Below are positions 44,279-52,933 of a stretch of 64,000 bases of DNA, piece after piece. A program made the translations under genes and the position numbers. How positions within the stretch are numbered: position 1 is the stretch's first letter; the number at the start of each line of letters is the position of its first letter. The stretch covers positions 992,001 through 1,056,000 of the forward strand of contig OZ255629.1 of the NCBI GenBank assembly GCA_965276785.1. The letters are read 5' to 3'. This DNA is from LMUY01 sp965276785. Lineage in GTDB: Bacteria; Pseudomonadota; Alphaproteobacteria; Acetobacterales; Acetobacteraceae. Below the pieces are notes generated by a model. It ran no database searches, was not told the origin of the DNA, and saw only the letters and a program-made list of their open reading frames with translations.

Positions 44279-46279
44279 ATGCTGAGATATCGCCGGCTTG
44301 CCTGCCTGCTCGCGCTGCTGCTCCCCGGCGCGCTCCACGCCACGGAGAGCGTCCCCGTCCCCGCCGCCCACAGCACCGCCAGCCTGATCACCGGCACGGA
44401 CGCGAGCACCGCCGGCCAACCCATCAAGGCCGCCCTGCGCCTGCAACTCGCGCCCGGCTGGCATACCTACTGGCGCAACCCCGGCGACGCCGGGTTGCCG
44501 CCCGGCCTCGCCGTGCAGCTTGCCGGCGGCGGCACGGTGGGCGACCTCGCCTGGCCAGCGCCGCAGCGCATCGCCGAGGGCAGCGTCACCGCCTTTGGCT
44601 ACACCGGCGACCTCGTGCTGCCCTTCACGATCACGCCGGCCGCGACACCGCTTCGGCTGCAGGCCCATGCCAGTTGGCTGGTCTGCCGCGATATCTGCAT
44701 CCCGCAGGAGGCCGATCTCAGCCTGGACTTGCCCGCCGGACCGGCCACGTCGTCGCCGCAAGCGCCCCTGCTCGCCGCCGCCAGCGCCAACCTACCGCAA
44801 CCCGCCCCATTCGCCGCCGCCCTCGCACCCGACGGCACGCTCACCCTATCCGGCACACACCTGCCCGGCGGCGTCACCCAAGCCGAGTTCTTTCCCCTCG
44901 GCGACGGCCGCACCGAGACGCTCGGCGCCCGCGCACCGACCCGGCAAGGCGACACCCTGCGCTTTCCCATCAAGCTGAGTGCGGTCGCGAACGCGCCGGG
45001 TCCGGTCGCTGGCGTGGTGACGCTCGCCACGGCTGACGGCACCCGGTCGTTCACCGTCTCCGCCACGCCAGCCGCAGCGATCCAACCGCCGACCGCCTGG
45101 CCCTTCCTGCTGCCGGCGTTCCTAGGCGGGCTGCTGTTAAACCTGATGCCATGCGTGTTCCCCATATTGGCGATGAAGGCCATGGCGCTGGCCCGCCTGT
45201 CCGGCGCTACCAGCCGCCGCATCCGGCGCGAGGCGGCGAGCTACACTGCGGGCGCCGTGCTGGCCTTCGCCGCCGTCGGGCTCGGCTTGGCGGCGTTGCG
45301 CAGCGCCGGGCACGCGGCGGGATGGGGCACCCAGTTCCAGTCGCCGGTGTTCGTGACCGCCATCGGCTGGCTGCTGTTCGCCGCCGGGCTGAACCTGTCC
45401 GGCGTGTTCGAGGTCGGCGCCGGATGGGCGGCGGCGGGCCAGTCGGCGGCCGGCCGCGGCGGCCACCTCGGCAGCTTCGCCACCGGCGTGCTGGCCGTCG
45501 TGGTGGCCACGCCCTGCACGGCGCCGTTCATGGGTGCGGCCATCGCCGGCGCGCTCGCCGCACCTCCCGCCAGCACGGCGCTGGTGTTCGCCGCCATGGG
45601 GCTGGGCCTGGCGCTGCCCTACGCCGCGGTGGCGGTGCTACCGCAGGCGGCGCGGCTGCTGCCCCGGCCCGGCGCCTGGATGGTGGTGCTGCGGCAAGCC
45701 CTCGCCTTCCCGATGTATGCCGCCGCGGCGTGGCTGCTCTGGGTCGCCAGCCTGCAAGGCGGCGCCTCCGCCGTGCTGGTCGCCGCGGTGGGCTTCGTCG
45801 CGGTGGGGTTGGCGGCCTGGCTGATCGGCCTGTCGCAAGCCTGGTCCCGCCGCGGCCGGCGGGTCGGCCAAGTCGCGGCGTTGGCTGCGGTGTGCGGCGC
45901 TGCCGGTCTGCTCGCCAGCCCGAGCGCCACGGCGGAACGCAGCGAGCCGTTCAGCGCCAGCCGGCTCGCCGAATTGCGCCAGCAAGGCCGGCCGGTGTTC
46001 GTCAATATGACGGCGGCCTGGTGCCTGTCCTGCCTGGTGAACGAACGGCTGGCCCTGGCCCCGCAAGCCACCCGCGACGCTTTCGCCCGCGCCCACATCG
46101 CCTATTTAAGGGGCGACTGGACTCGGCAGGACCCGGCGATCTCCGCCTTCCTGCACGACCATGGGCGCGACGGCGTGCCGCTTTACGTGTTCTACCCGCC
46201 CGGCCGGAACCCGGACGTGTTGCCGCAACTGCTGACCGAAGGCGCCCTGCTGCACGAGATTGGACAGGCCGGGAGCTAG
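44279..46279 (+). CDS. DsbD/ScsB-type protein-disulfide reductase
   Basis: Membrane electron carrier that passes cytoplasmic reducing power to periplasmic thiol proteins, 666 residues. Signal peptide MLRYRRLACLLALLLPGALH; N-terminal periplasmic domain with Cys136 and Cys140 (WLVCRDICIPQE); eight-helix DsbD core with LMPCVFPILAMKAMAL and VVATPCTAPFMGAAIAGA, both Cys-Pro-type redox pairs; C-terminal thioredoxin-like domain with WCLSC (NMTAAWCLSCLVNERLAL). The long N-terminal domain with GWHTYWRNPGDAGLPP is ScsB-like. Copper stress or cytochrome maturation are possible contexts. Confidence 0.92.
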   Translation: MLRYRRLACLLALLLPGALHATESVPVPAAHSTASLITGTDASTAGQPIKAALRLQLAPGWHTYWRNPGDAGLPPGLAVQLAGGGTVGDLAWPAPQRIAEGSVTAFGYTGDLVLPFTITPAATPLRLQAHASWLVCRDICIPQEADLSLDLPAGPATSSPQAPLLAAASANLPQPAPFAAALAPDGTLTLSGTHLPGGVTQAEFFPLGDGRTETLGARAPTRQGDTLRFPIKLSAVANAPGPVAGVVTLATADGTRSFTVSATPAAAIQPPTAWPFLLPAFLGGLLLNLMPCVFPILAMKAMALARLSGATSRRIRREAASYTAGAVLAFAAVGLGLAALRSAGHAAGWGTQFQSPVFVTAIGWLLFAAGLNLSGVFEVGAGWAAAGQSAAGRGGHLGSFATGVLAVVVATPCTAPFMGAAIAGALAAPPASTALVFAAMGLGLALPYAAVAVLPQAARLLPRPGAWMVVLRQALAFPMYAAAAWLLWVASLQGGASAVLVAAVGFVAVGLAAWLIGLSQAWSRRGRRVGQVAALAAVCGAAGLLASPSATAERSEPFSASRLAELRQQGRPVFVNMTAAWCLSCLVNERLALAPQATRDAFARAHIAYLRGDWTRQDPAISAFLHDHGRDGVPLYVFYPPGRNPDVLPQLLTEGALLHEIGQAGS

Positions 46280-46311
46280 CGGTGTTCGCTGCACTGCGGT
46301 AGAGCCCGCGC

Positions 46312-47961
46312 ATGCTGCAGATTGAAAACCTCGTCCTCACCGCCTGGGGGCGACGGCTGTTCACCGGCGCCACGGTGACGCTGCCGACCGGCGCCAAGGT
46401 GGGCTTGGTCGGGCGCAACGGCGCCGGCAAGAGCACGCTGTTCAAGCTCATCACCGGCCAGCTCAGCGCCAACGATGGCGACATCACCCTGCCGAAAGGG
46501 GCGCGCATCGGTTCGGTGGAGCAGGAGCACCCGGCCACCCCGGTCAGCCTGCTCGACACCATCCTGGCGGCGGACGCCGAGTTGCAGGCGCTCACCGACG
46601 AGCTCGAAACTGCCGAACCGGAGCGGATGGCCGATATCTATGCCCGCCTGGCCGAGATCGATGCCGACACCGCGCCCTCTCGCGCCGGCGAAATCCTCTC
46701 CGGCCTGGGCTTCTCCACCGCCGACCTGCAGCGCCCAATGGCGGAGTTCTCCGGCGGCTGGCGCATGCGGGTGGCGCTGGCCGCCGCGCTGTTCGCCGCC
46801 CCCGACCTGCTGCTGCTCGACGAGCCGACCAATTACCTCGACCTGGAGGGGGCGCTCTGGCTCGAGTCCCGGCTGAAGCGCTACCCGCATGGCGCGCTGA
46901 TCATCAGCCACGACCGCGAATTGCTGAACAACTCAGTGGACCACATCCTGCACCTGAGCGAGGGCCGGCTGGAGCTGTATCCCGGCGGCTACGACCAGTT
47001 CGAGCAGCGGCGGGCGGAGAAAATCCGGCTGCAGGCCTCCGCGCGCGCCAAGCAAGAGGCGGAACGGGCGCATTTGCAGTCCTTCGTGGACCGGTTCCGC
47101 GCCAAGGCCAGCAAGGCCGCCCAGGCGCAGAGCCGGATCAAGCGCCTGGCCAAGCTCGCGCCGATCACCGCACCGATCGAAGAGCGGGTGGCGCCGTTCA
47201 TGTTGCCCTCGCCCCCGCGACCGCTGGCGCCGCCGCTGATGCGGTTGGAAGGCGTGGCGGTGGGCTATGGCGGTACCCCCATCCTGACCAAGCTGAATTT
47301 GCGGCTCGACCTCGATGACCGCATCGGCCTGCTCGGGGTGAACGGTGCCGGCAAGTCCACCTTCGCCAAGCTGGCGGCGGGCGCGCTCGACCCGCTCTCC
47401 GGCGCGGTGCAGCGGGAGCGGCGCATGGGCGTCGGCTGGTTCCACCAACACCAAATCGAGGCGCTCGACCCGGCGGAGACCCCGCTCGACATCATGCGCC
47501 GCGCCCGCCCCGACGACAGCGACAGCGCGCTGCGCTCCCGGCTGGCGCAATTCGGCATGAGCTTCGACAAGCAGGGCACCAAGGCGGAGTCGCTGTCGGG
47601 CGGTGAGCGGGCGCGGCTGCTGCTGAACCTGGTGGCGATGGCGGCGCCGCACCTGCTGATCCTGGACGAGCCGACCAACCACCTCGACATCGACAGCCGC
47701 CGGGCGCTGCTGGATGCGCTGAACGACTATGAGGGCGCGGTCATTCTGATCACCCACGACCGTTCGCTGATGGAATTGGTGGCGGACCGGCTGTGGCTCG
47801 CCGCCGACGGCACGGTGGCGCCGTTCGCCGGCGACATGGACGACTATGCCCGCTTCGTGCTGGAGCGTGCCCGTGGCGGCCCTTCACCGGCGCAACTGCG
47901 CGAGCGGGAAAAGCCGGCCAAGAGCGAGAAGCCGGCCAAGAAAGCCAAAAAACGCGCTTGA
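46312..47961 (+). CDS. ABC-F family ATPase (ribosome-associated)
   Basis: A 549-residue soluble protein with two ABC domains and no membrane part. Domain 1: GRNGAGKSTLFK, FSGGWRMRVALA, LLLDEPTNYLDL. The linker is charged and helical (EKIRLQASARAKQEAERAHL), the P-site tRNA-interacting motif of ABC-F proteins. Domain 2: GVNGAGKSTFAK, LSGGERARLLLNL, LILDEPTNHLDID. The Lys-rich C-terminus (KSEKPAKKAKKRA) suggests ribosome or RNA contact. Closest to the Uup/EttA-like group; the exact subfamily is not assigned. Confidence 0.93.
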   Translation: MLQIENLVLTAWGRRLFTGATVTLPTGAKVGLVGRNGAGKSTLFKLITGQLSANDGDITLPKGARIGSVEQEHPATPVSLLDTILAADAELQALTDELETAEPERMADIYARLAEIDADTAPSRAGEILSGLGFSTADLQRPMAEFSGGWRMRVALAAALFAAPDLLLLDEPTNYLDLEGALWLESRLKRYPHGALIISHDRELLNNSVDHILHLSEGRLELYPGGYDQFEQRRAEKIRLQASARAKQEAERAHLQSFVDRFRAKASKAAQAQSRIKRLAKLAPITAPIEERVAPFMLPSPPRPLAPPLMRLEGVAVGYGGTPILTKLNLRLDLDDRIGLLGVNGAGKSTFAKLAAGALDPLSGAVQRERRMGVGWFHQHQIEALDPAETPLDIMRRARPDDSDSALRSRLAQFGMSFDKQGTKAESLSGGERARLLLNLVAMAAPHLLILDEPTNHLDIDSRRALLDALNDYEGAVILITHDRSLMELVADRLWLAADGTVAPFAGDMDDYARFVLERARGGPSPAQLREREKPAKSEKPAKKAKKRA

Positions 47962-48087
47962 TCGTCACTGGTGGTTTATAGGTTCGTTAATAAAAAGCAA
48001 TGGTCCTGCAGGTCATTGCTAGCCTGTAAACACCTGCCCTAAGACGCGCCAGGCCTTTACGGCTGGTGACGGTTCGGGAGTGGCGCA

Positions 48088-49365
48088 ATGCCGGTTACCG
48101 TTGGCAGCGGCACACACAACAGCGTTCTGACCTTCTCCAACAACGACGCCCAGGCGCTCGGCGCGGCGTTGGCCGCCCAGATCGGCGCCGCTCAGGCGGC
48201 CGGGACCCTCACCCAAGTGGCCTACACCAGCGGCAGTTCGGCGCCAGCACCCGCCTCGGGGCAGGGCGGCGTGGTGACGTTCTCCGCGCCACCGCTGACC
48301 GCGACGGGCACTGCCACGGCCGTGACCATCAGCAGCGCGGACCCGGCGGTGATGGACAACGCCGCCGGGCCGGTTTCCATCCAGGGGGGTGCGGCTGGCA
48401 GCAGCGTGGTCGCTGGGTTGGGCGGGCTGAGCTACACCGCGATCACGCCCAGCGGCACACTGGTCGACCAGATCGCAGCGGCCGGTGGCGACAACCTGAT
48501 CCAGACCTCCGCAACCGAAGCGGGCAACTACAACGTCGCCACCGGCAGCGGCAACGACACGGTGAACATCCTGGCCGGCAATGCCACGGTCAGCCCCGGC
48601 AGCGGGGTGAACCTGGTCAATTTGGGGCCAGGCAACAGCCTGGTCATTTCCAACGGTTTCGACAGCATCACGGGTGCAGCGACGGGGGGCGGCTCGGACA
48701 CGGTCAACATCGTGGCCGGGCAGACCTCCATCACTTCGGGCAGCAGCGGCTTTTTGATCAACGACAACTCCGCCAGCCCGGCGCAGGTGCAGCTTGGGCC
48801 GGGCGGCGACACGGTGAACCTGGGCGCCGAGGCGAGTGCGACCTTCGTCGGCGCGGGCAACGCTGCCACCTTCGTCGGCGCGGGCAGCGCGGCCACGGTC
48901 AGCGGCTTGGGCGCGGTGGTTGCGGTGGCGGCCAGCGGCGGCGACAGCTACCGGATCAGCGGCCAGGCCAGTGCCACGGTGAGCGGAGGAGCCGGCAGCG
49001 ACCTGCTCGATGGTGGCGGCACGATGGGGGCCGAGCTGTTTCGCGCCGGCAGCGGCAACGACACGCTGATCGCCGGGGAGGGGGGCGCCACGCTTGGCAG
49101 CGCACAGGGGTTTTTTGCCTCGGCCGTGCTGGAGTCCAATGCCAGTGCGCCAACCACCTTCTCGTTCACGAACGGCCAGTCGAGCGGCTCGGACACGATC
49201 ACCGGGTTCAAACCGACGGACGTGATTTCGTTTGCAGGCTACGGCAGCAATCCGCAGGGAACCGCCTTGGTCTCGGGCCAGACCACCGTCATCACGTTGA
49301 GCGACGGCACGACGATCCATGTCGTGGGCGCGGTGCCGGCGGCGGCGCAATATCGCGATAGTTAG
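48088..49365 (+). CDS. RTX-like Ca-binding exported protein
   Basis: A 425-residue protein without signal peptide. The first 130 residues are Ala-rich (NDAQALGAALAAQIGAAQAA). The middle has beta-roll-like low-complexity repeats (YNVATGSGNDTVNILAG, GSDTVNIVAGQTSITSGSSG). Two short RTX-type nonamers, GGAGSDLLDGGG and GSGNDTLIAGEGG, lie near residue 310. The C-terminus (GSDTITGFKPTDVISFAGYG, VITLSDGTTIHVVG) is that of many type I secreted proteins of Acetobacteraceae. Extracellular location is inferred; enzymatic function is not evident. Confidence 0.78.
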   Translation: MPVTVGSGTHNSVLTFSNNDAQALGAALAAQIGAAQAAGTLTQVAYTSGSSAPAPASGQGGVVTFSAPPLTATGTATAVTISSADPAVMDNAAGPVSIQGGAAGSSVVAGLGGLSYTAITPSGTLVDQIAAAGGDNLIQTSATEAGNYNVATGSGNDTVNILAGNATVSPGSGVNLVNLGPGNSLVISNGFDSITGAATGGGSDTVNIVAGQTSITSGSSGFLINDNSASPAQVQLGPGGDTVNLGAEASATFVGAGNAATFVGAGSAATVSGLGAVVAVAASGGDSYRISGQASATVSGGAGSDLLDGGGTMGAELFRAGSGNDTLIAGEGGATLGSAQGFFASAVLESNASAPTTFSFTNGQSSGSDTITGFKPTDVISFAGYGSNPQGTALVSGQTTVITLSDGTTIHVVGAVPAAAQYRDS

Positions 49366-49483
49366 CCAGGCCAAATACAGCTCGACTGGATGGACCTGAC
49401 ACAGTCAGGGCGATCCAGGTCTAGGGATTCGAAACCGCCGTGTCGCTCGGGTCGTTGAGCTCTTTCACTCGGAGTTATCGACC

Positions 49484-49675
49484 GTGCGAGCACAGATGCC
49501 GGAGCCGATTGTCCCGCCAGGGCCGCCGCAACCGCCGCCGCCCTTGGATGACCCAAACGAGCCGCCGCCCTCTCCGCTCGACATACCGCCGCCGGGTGAG
49601 GAGCCCGAGCCGGAGCCGCCGCTTCGATTGCAGGGCTCGTTGAGACGGCTCGGCATCGCGGGGTGGGTGGAGTGA
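49484..49675 (+). CDS. Small proline-rich protein
   Basis: A 63-residue frame from GTG 49484, with CGGAG 12 bases upstream. The composition is extreme: VPPGPPQPPPPLDDPNEPPP, then IPPPGEEPEPEPPL and a basic C-terminal RLQGSLRRLGIAGWVE. Small Pro/Glu-rich proteins of this type occur in many alphaproteobacteria. It could instead be a chance frame in G+C-rich DNA; the acidic residues make a real protein somewhat more likely. Function is unknown. Confidence 0.5.
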   Translation: MRAQMPEPIVPPGPPQPPPPLDDPNEPPPSPLDIPPPGEEPEPEPPLRLQGSLRRLGIAGWVE

Positions 49676-49702
49676 AACGCCATCTCCCACGAGCGGGGGC
49701 TA

Positions 49703-51307
49703 TTACGCGCTCCAGTGAGCGTTCCAGAAGATGGCGAACCCGTTCAGCACCCCTTGTAGCGAGGCGCGGTAGGCCGTCGCCTGCAGGTATTGCCCGAGCG
49801 GGATGTAGGGCACATCGGTCAGCACCTGCTCCTGCAGCTTGGCGGCAGTCGCCTGTTGCGCCTGCAGGGTCGGGTCGGCAAACCACGCGTCGCGCAACGC
49901 CTCGATCTTGGGGGCGGTGGGCCAGCCGAACCAGGCGTCTTGCCCGTTGCCGCGCAGGGAGAGATGGCCGGCTGGGGCCAGCATGTCGGTGCCGGCCCAG
50001 GAGGTGAAGAACACGCTCCAGCCACCTTGGCCGACCGGCGCTTTGCTGGTGCGGCGGCTGAGCACGGTGCCCCAGTCGAGCGCCTGATAGTCTACGTTCA
50101 TGCCGGCCTGCTTCAACATGTCCGCGCCGACATCGGCCAGCGCTTTGAGCACGGGGAAGTCGCTGGCGACCAAGACGGCGACGCGCTCGCCCTGATAGCC
50201 GGCCGCCGCAAGATCCGCCTTGACCTTCGCCATGTCGCGCTTGCCGGTGAGCACGCCCATGCCGGCCTGATTGGCCAGCGGCGTGCCGGGGCAAAACACG
50301 CCCACGTCGCCGTGCCACAGCGAGGGATCGGTGCCGACCACGGCCTGCATGAAGTCGGACTGGTCCACCGCGCCGAGCAGCGCGCGGCGGATGGCCGGAT
50401 TGTCGAAAGGCGGCTGCAGCTGGTTCATGCGCATGATGGCGATTTGCCCGGTCGGGTCCTGCACCGCGACCTTGAGGTATGTGTTGCGCCGCAGCAGCGG
50501 CAGCAGATCGGCTGAGGCATAGTCCCACCAATCCATCTCGCCGCTCTGCAGCGCCGCGGCGGCGGTCGCTGGGTCGGGCGTGGTGTGCCACTCGACGCGG
50601 TCGAAATGCACCACCTTGGGCCCGGCGGTCCAATCGGGGGTGCCGGTGGGGCAGGGCTTGTATTGCGCGAACTTCTCGTAGACCGCGAGCGAGCCGGGCA
50701 CCCGCTCGCGCGCCATGAAGCGGAACGGCCCGCTGCCCACCATCTCCTGCACCTGCGTGGCCGGGTCGGTCGCGGCCAGGCGGGCGGGCATGATGGCGGG
50801 CATGTAGGTGGTGTTCTTACCCAACGCCGCCGGCAGCAGCGGGAACGGATGCTTGAGCCGGAACACGATCACCTTGTCGCCGTCGGTGCCGAGGTCGTCG
50901 GTGGCCGCCAGCAGCGCCTGGCCGAACGCGTCCTTCTTGCCCCAGCGATTGATGCTGGCGACGCAATCGCGCGCCAGGACCGGCTCGCCGTCGTGGAAGC
51001 GGAGGCCGTCGCGCAGGGTGAGGCGCCAGAGCTTGCCGTCCTGCGCGACCGTGTCGCCGGCGAGCATTTGCGGGCTCGGTTTGTATTGGCCGTTGGTGCC
51101 GTAGAGCGTGTCGAACACCATGAAGCCGTGGTTGCGGGTGACGTAGGCGGTGGTCCAGTGCGGGTCGAGCACGCTGAGGTCGGATTGCGGAATGAACTTC
51201 AGCAATTGGGTGGACCCTGGCGTGCCGCCTTGGGTGCCTTGGGCGCGGAGGGCGGCAGGCAAAGCCAGGCCGGCGGCGGCTGTGGTGAGCAAAGTTCGAC
51301 GGTTCAT
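49703..51307 (-). CDS. ABC transporter substrate-binding protein (peptide/nickel family 5)
   Basis: A 534-residue periplasmic binding protein. The signal is Tat-like or Sec-like: MNRRTLLTTAAAGLALPAALRAQ. Family 5 landmarks are FIPQSDLSVLDPHWTTAYVT, GLRFHDGEPVLARDCVASIN, NQLQPPFDNPAIRRALLGAV and AYRASLQGVLNGFAIFWN. No permease or ATPase lies beside it; the binding-protein-less dipeptide importer at 14603-18332 is a possible partner, though this is only a guess. It diverges from gtrA. Confidence 0.92.
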   Translation of the reverse strand: MNRRTLLTTAAAGLALPAALRAQGTQGGTPGSTQLLKFIPQSDLSVLDPHWTTAYVTRNHGFMVFDTLYGTNGQYKPSPQMLAGDTVAQDGKLWRLTLRDGLRFHDGEPVLARDCVASINRWGKKDAFGQALLAATDDLGTDGDKVIVFRLKHPFPLLPAALGKNTTYMPAIMPARLAATDPATQVQEMVGSGPFRFMARERVPGSLAVYEKFAQYKPCPTGTPDWTAGPKVVHFDRVEWHTTPDPATAAAALQSGEMDWWDYASADLLPLLRRNTYLKVAVQDPTGQIAIMRMNQLQPPFDNPAIRRALLGAVDQSDFMQAVVGTDPSLWHGDVGVFCPGTPLANQAGMGVLTGKRDMAKVKADLAAAGYQGERVAVLVASDFPVLKALADVGADMLKQAGMNVDYQALDWGTVLSRRTSKAPVGQGGWSVFFTSWAGTDMLAPAGHLSLRGNGQDAWFGWPTAPKIEALRDAWFADPTLQAQQATAAKLQEQVLTDVPYIPLGQYLQATAYRASLQGVLNGFAIFWNAHWSA

Positions 51308-51425
51308 GAGCAGTAACCCCGAAATGACTTCCGCTTGACACAGGTGTGGTTAGCACAAGACGCCGTGCGGTTTCATGCCGGACCCTTCGGTTTGCCGGGC
51401 CTGCCCGAGGCCGTATAAGGCGGGC

Positions 51426-51884
51426 ATGCTGGCGCTGGTTAATGTGGTGGTGGGCGCCTTGCCCGGCTCGGTGCGGCGGCGGCTGTCGGCCGGGCAGATC
51501 CGCCTGCTGGCGCAGATGCTGCAGTTCGGCATGGTCGGCGTGGTTGGCTTTCTGGTCGACACGGCCGCCGTGTATGCCACCCTGCCAGCGCTGGGGCTCT
51601 ATGGCGCGGGCGCGGCCGCCTACCTGGTCGCGGTGACCAGCACCTGGTGGTTGAACCGGATCTGGACCTTTCGCGGCCTGGGCGCGGGCGAGCCGATCCA
51701 TTGGCAGTGGCTGCGCTTTGTGGTGGCGAACCTACCCGGGCTCTGCTTGAACCTGGGCACCTACTTTGTACTGGTCGCCACCGTGCCGCTCTGCGCCCGC
51801 TACCCGGTGATTGCGGTTGCCGCCGGAGCGATTGCCGGCATGTCGGCCAACTTCATGCTCTCGCGCCGCGTGGTGTTCCGATGA
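51426..51884 (+). CDS. GtrA family membrane protein
   Basis: A 152-residue protein with four hydrophobic helices (FGMVGVVGFLVDTAAVYATL; AAAYLVAVTSTWWLNRIWTF; WLRFVVANLPGLCLNLGTYF; VIAVAAGAIAGMSANFMLSR). The LQFGMVGVVGFLVDTAAVY and WWLNRIWTFRG motifs identify GtrA, thought to help flip polyprenyl-phosphate-linked sugars. The start is ATG 51426; the stop overlaps the ATG of the glycosyltransferase, the usual gtrAB arrangement. Confidence 0.88.
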   Translation: MLALVNVVVGALPGSVRRRLSAGQIRLLAQMLQFGMVGVVGFLVDTAAVYATLPALGLYGAGAAAYLVAVTSTWWLNRIWTFRGLGAGEPIHWQWLRFVVANLPGLCLNLGTYFVLVATVPLCARYPVIAVAAGAIAGMSANFMLSRRVVFR

Positions 51885-52873
51885 TCCGAGTTGCCATCCT
51901 CATCCCCTGCAAGGACGAAGCGGTTGCCATTGGCCAGGTGGTGGCCGGGTTCCGTGCCGCGCTGCCGGAGGCGGTGGTGTTCGTCTACGACAACAACTCC
52001 ACCGACCAAACGGCGTCCGAGGCGCGCGCTGCCGGCGCGGTGGTGCGGCGCGAGCCGCTGCCCGGCAAAGGCAACGTGGTGCGCCGCATGTTCGCCGACA
52101 TCGACGCCGATGCCTACATTTTGGTCGATGGCGACGACACCTACGACCCGGCGGTGGCGCCCGCCATGCTGCGGCTGCTGCTGGAAGGGCCGCTCGACAT
52201 GGTCACCGCGGCGAGGGTGGCGGAGATAGGCGGCGCCTACCGCGCCGGGCACCGGCTGGGCAACCGGGTGCTGAGCAAGATCGTGCGGCTGCTGTTTGGC
52301 GACCGCATCACCGACATGCTCTCCGGCTACCGGGCGTTCTCCCGCCGATTCGTCAAATCTTTCCCGGCGCTGTCCACCGGGTTTGAGACCGAGACCGAAC
52401 TTACGGTGCATGCGCTGGAACTGGCCATGCCGGTCGGCGAGTTGCGGGCCGCCTACAAGGAACGGCCGTTGGGCTCGGCGTCCAAGCTGCGGACCTATAC
52501 CGACGGGCTGCGCATTCTGCGCACCATCGTGCTGCTGGTGAAGGAGGTACGGCCGCTGCAGTTCTTCTTCACCGGCGCCATTGTGCTCGCGTTGGCCGCG
52601 ATGGTGCTGGGCGTGCCCATCATCGTGGAGTTCATGCATACCGGGCTGGTGCCGCGGCTGCCGACGGCGGTGCTGGCGACCGGGCTGATGGGGTTGGCGT
52701 TCCTTTCCACCACTTGCGGTTTTATCCTAGACTCGGTGGCGCGCGGGCGGAAGGAAGCCAAGCGGGTGGCGTACCTGGCCGTGCCGGCGCTGCGGGCGAG
52801 CGAGGCATGGAACGAGCGCGAGGACGTGCCGGCTCGGGCGAGTTTTGCGCTGCCGCTGGCGAGAGAGGGTTAG
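51881..52873 (+). CDS. GtrB-like family 2 glycosyltransferase with two C-terminal membrane helices
   Basis: A 330-residue GT2 enzyme. The N-terminal VAILIPCKDEAVAIGQVV and FVYDNNSTDQTASEARAAGA form the nucleotide-sugar site, and ILVDGDDTYDP carries the DxD-type metal site. SGYRAFSRRFVKSFPALSTG and TETELTVHAL are typical of polyprenyl-phosphate glycosyltransferases. Two C-terminal helices (GAIVLALAAMVLGVPIIVEF; TGLMGLAFLSTTCGFILDSV) anchor it. With GtrA it probably charges and flips a polyprenyl-phosphate sugar for cell-surface glycosylation. No O-antigen cluster or GtrC partner is seen nearby. Confidence 0.9.
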   Translation: MIRVAILIPCKDEAVAIGQVVAGFRAALPEAVVFVYDNNSTDQTASEARAAGAVVRREPLPGKGNVVRRMFADIDADAYILVDGDDTYDPAVAPAMLRLLLEGPLDMVTAARVAEIGGAYRAGHRLGNRVLSKIVRLLFGDRITDMLSGYRAFSRRFVKSFPALSTGFETETELTVHALELAMPVGELRAAYKERPLGSASKLRTYTDGLRILRTIVLLVKEVRPLQFFFTGAIVLALAAMVLGVPIIVEFMHTGLVPRLPTAVLATGLMGLAFLSTTCGFILDSVARGRKEAKRVAYLAVPALRASEAWNEREDVPARASFALPLAREG

Positions 52874-52933
52874 GGTAACCGCGCGTTAACCGCGCTCGCA
52901 AATAATGCGGCCATCGCAGTGTGGGTGGTCGGT

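Noticed and set aside
47996..48020. Inverted repeat AGCAATG / CATTGCT after the ABC-F gene as a terminator
   Set aside because: The stem is only 7 bp with an 11-base loop and lacks a downstream T run on the plus strand; it could equally be an operator, so it is not called.
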